Of a DNA stretch of 64,000 nucleotides, positions 61,154-64,000 are shown in pieces. A program made the position numbers and the translations under genes. Source of the DNA: Parus major (Eukaryota; Chordata; Aves; Passeriformes; Paridae); NCBI RefSeq assembly GCF_001522545.3, contig NC_031769.1:133560616-133624615 (forward strand). The letters run 5' to 3'. The notes below the pieces were generated by a model, which worked only from the letters and a program-made list of their open reading frames with translations, ran no database searches and was not told the DNA's origin. Within the stretch, counting starts at the first letter, position 1. Each line of letters begins with the position of its first letter.

Positions 61154-62847
61154 AGTGTTTTTCTGGATCTTAGAGTTAAGTATCAGAAACAAGGGCACAC
61201 ACTCTGTGTCTGAGACTCCAGCAGGGAGAAGGAAGAAATTAATGTGATTGCTGAAGGGATGTAGATGATGTAGACAGGAATGGTCTTTCCACCCTTCCTG
61301 AGACCCTCATGTGTTCCTCATTTCTGTCTGCATTTGACTTTAGGCCTGTGTCTGATATCAGTAGCACGTTTCACATCATCCTGCTTTTCTTTTCTATTCC
61401 TCTAAAAAGGAAGAATTAAATGTGAATGTGTATTTTAATCTTATTTGGTCGTTCCAATGCCACTAACAATTCAGATGCAGTACATTGGCTTTTGTAATTT
61501 TTATGTGATGCTATTAATGTGTGGATTTCTAGTTGTAACTTACTTAGTATAATGAAGGCAAATCAAGATAGAAAATCCCAAACAAATGACTAACAGAATA
61601 TTTAGATTCCAATTCTAACGTCTGTATTAATATAAATTCAATTTCACTGTAGCCATTGACTCATATGCCTAAATCTATATATTTACTGTTTGTTAAATAA
61701 CCAATAATTCAACCATATCTTGATTTTCATGTGCTTGTCCTCATCCTCATTCAACATTTATATTGCCATTTATGCTTATAACATGCAAGAGAATGTTATT
61801 CCACTGAAGAAGACATGTCATTACTACCATTTAGGATTGCAATGGGTGGAATTTTTCCAGTCCAAAAAATTTCATGTCGACATTTTTTCAGGTAGCAAAT
61901 TAATCAGACAGAAGATAGAATGGAATTTAAAAAACCCAAAACCAAACATCTGCTAATGTTGTTATTGCCAGTTTCTAATTCAGCATTGATAAGTTTATGT
62001 TTTTCACAGTGGAAGATTTTATTTTTCAGTTACTGGGTGCTCTGAATGAGCTCAGAATGAAAAGATGAACATGCATTGTTGACTTCCATTCTGAGCAGTG
62101 GAAATGTTGAAATAGTGGTACTTCTACGCTTCTAATCCCCAAATCCACCCCACTGCCTGAACATTGCTCCACTGATAAGCTTGCTGATGCAAAGTGCAGA
62201 GCATGATCTTCCTCTCTGTCACAGAGTGACTTGCATTTGAAGTTTTTTAAGGATGTTGTCTGTGCTCTGAAGCAATCCCAAGGCATCACAGGAAAATAAG
62301 AGGTTGCTTTGGCAAAGTAAAGAGATTATTTGGTCTACCTGCTCATTTTTTCAATTTCTCAAACACATTTGAGAATTAATAGACTGCTTAAAAGCTTGCA
62401 GCTTTTTTTTTCCATACAGGTTTTGAAAGTGTGCTCTGTTCCTAAGACCTCTGTACAATGACATCATAGACAGACTTTCTTCTAATGGTTTGAGGATCCT
62501 GAGCTCACACAGGCACAGGTTCTGTCTCTAAGCCTTTTTTCCCCCTTCCTGCAAGTACCCCTAATTTTTAGAGTCAATCAGTAAGTGTTGGTGTTTTGTT
62601 AGGGTTTCAGGTGGCTTCATCTGGTCTCCACTGTCCCTGTTGTGCCTGGTGGACACCACTCTGATTGTGCTGTGTGCCTTAGCTTCCCCCAGGAGCACCC
62701 CGTGCTCTGTGCTGGGGAAGGGCTGCAGCACATGCAGCTGTACAGAGGAGCTGAGCAGGGACAATCTGAAGTACAAAGAAAAGCCACAATATTCAACACT
62801 GGCCTGAGACAGCTCATGTTAGATTAACTGGAGAGGAAGAGAATTGT
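61154..62847. other. Gene-free intergenic sequence
   Basis: AT-rich with short ORFs only; nothing recognised. Confidence 0.55.
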
Positions 62848-63276
62848 TTAGCCTAAGTTTATAAGGAGCACAAAATAATAGAACAGCTGGAGATATAGGG
62901 CATTCCAGATGACAGTGCCATTTTGAGCACATGCTACAATTATTTCTGCTTTTTTGAGTATACTCATGCAATCCTCAGGAGGGACACTGTTTAGGAATGT
63001 ACTTTTGCTGGAGTGAGGTGATGTTATGACCGTGTCACTCTTCAGCTCCTTCACGGTGCCCCATGTAATCTTCACACAAATGGGGGCTGGTGCCACTGCA
63101 GCAGCAGCAGATGCGGTGTCCAGGGACTCAGTGCCCAGCTCTGGAGTAAGCAGCTGGTGAGGCAGCATCACCGTGTCATTTATGGAAAGGTTTCTCCCAA
63201 CAGACATTTGAGAGGTATGTACAACATGTTGGACAGTGCCACCACTTTTAGGCCTGCAGTTAATGGGTGCTGTCAT
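62848..63276 (-). CDS. Unidentified ORF, 142 codons (doubtful)
   Basis: ATG-initiated minus-strand frame ending in TAA. The predicted protein has a mixed-composition N-terminal half, a small Ala/Pro run (SAAAAVAPAP, about residues 57-66) and a hydrophobic C-terminal end (ALYLQLFYYFVLLINLG) that could be a membrane segment or read-through of AT-rich DNA. I do not recognise it. Several other ORFs of 135-149 codons in the window look random, so its length is no evidence of coding. It could be a decayed retrocopy fragment or chance. Confidence 0.15.
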   Translation of the reverse strand: MTAPINCRPKSGGTVQHVVHTSQMSVGRNLSINDTVMLPHQLLTPELGTESLDTASAAAAVAPAPICVKITWGTVKELKSDTVITSPHSSKSTFLNSVPPEDCMSILKKAEIIVACAQNGTVIWNALYLQLFYYFVLLINLG

Positions 63277-64000
63277 GGCTCAGCACCCCAGAAAAGCAGC
63301 AGCTTGAGGAGGCTGATGATGGGCTTCGGTACTATCTGGTTTGAAAAAAGCTAACCCTGTTTGAAATAGCTTTTGTTACTTACTTGAGTGTTCAGGCAAT
63401 ATGTACAGGCAATGAAAATATTGGGAAATGCAGCAAATAAAGATAAATGCTGAAAATACTACATTTATTAGTTAATATATCAATTAAAATAATAATCAGC
63501 ATGATAATTAGTTACAATTTTATATTTATTGCTAAATGCTATATATTTTTAGTGTTTATTCTAGAAAATACTAACTAGCAGCCGTAACACTGCCAAAGCA
63601 GTGGGCAGGCAGACCTGGGCAGAGCTGTGGCTGACCAGCTTGGAGTGGCAGTGGGGAGGTGGGGCTGCACAGTCCAGGAAGCCTCTGTGAGGAGAGCAGG
63701 ATCTTGCACAGTACCATCCCAGGACTGTATCTGCAGGGAAGGACCTTCCCAGCCTTTGTAAACTGAAATCAGCCACTCCCAGCCGTCATCTCCTTAAATC
63801 ACTGCTCCTCCTGTGGCCCTGCCAACCCCAGCGTGCCGCCTGTGCCACCATGGTGAGCCCACTCCCAGGGCTGCAGGAGTTCCTTATCCCCAGTCCATCT
63901 CAAGGAGCTCTGCCATTTGAAATTACTTGGAGCAGATGACAACCAAGGGTGGCATGCTGAGGTTGTGTGGTGACCTGTGTGAGGCAGTAGCAGGCCGGTG
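63277..64000. other. Gene-free right edge, GC-richer from 63590
   Basis: Composition shifts from very AT-rich (63360-63570) to GC-richer at 63590-63880. No gene or repeat recognised. Confidence 0.5.

Noticed and set aside
1..64000. Search for CRISPR arrays, bacterial operons, tRNA and rRNA genes
   Set aside because: No regularly spaced direct repeats with unique spacers, no recognisable tRNA or rRNA sequence and no bacterial gene layout were seen; the window is vertebrate nuclear DNA.

Overview
This is a vertebrate nuclear genomic window, almost certainly from a bird. The evidence is a vertebrate TMEM74 gene, several 5'-truncated CR1-type LINE fragments whose 3' ends carry the short ATTCTATG-like repeats usual in sauropsid CR1, a solo-LTR-like repeat that looks avian (possibly passerine), and an otherwise AT-rich, repeat-poor background. 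There are no bacterial-style operons, ribosome binding sites, CRISPR arrays or recognisable tRNA/rRNA genes.

Only one protein-coding gene can be supported: TMEM74, a two-pass membrane protein linked to lysosomes and autophagy. It is on the minus strand, with its coding sequence in one exon (about 44.1-45.0 kb). The promoter CpG island lies upstream at about 45.85-46.56 kb, and a noncoding first exon with a roughly 1 kb intron probably separates it from the coding exon. The island contains a strong ACTACA..TCCC promoter motif of the ZNF143/THAP11 type.

Layout. 0-0.25 kb: GC- and CpG-rich edge, truncated by the window. 0.25-44 kb: a gene-poor region downstream of TMEM74. It holds an exon-like CpG patch (3.5-3.95 kb), a foldback repeat with about 190-bp inverted arms (7.6-8.5 kb), CR1 fragments (9.6, 17.9, 25.3 and 31.6 kb), an older CR1/L3-like fragment (36.9 kb), simple repeats and several AT-rich patches dense in homeodomain-type sites. 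44-46.6 kb: TMEM74 and its promoter. 46.6-64 kb: gene-poor flank upstream of TMEM74, with the best-preserved CR1 3' fragment (56.55-57.12 kb), an LTR-like repeat (60.4-61.1 kb) and an unidentified 142-codon ORF (62.85-63.28 kb).

In other vertebrates TMEM74 sits between EMC2/EIF3E and TRHR in a region with large intergenic gaps (established knowledge). None of those neighbours is visible here, which fits a gene-desert window. I found no convincing new multi-gene system. The observations most worth checking are the foldback repeat, the TMEM74 promoter motif and upstream ORF, the CpG-bearing exon-like patches at 3.5 and 39.8-40.3 kb, and the two adjacent perfect hairpins at 61.1 kb.
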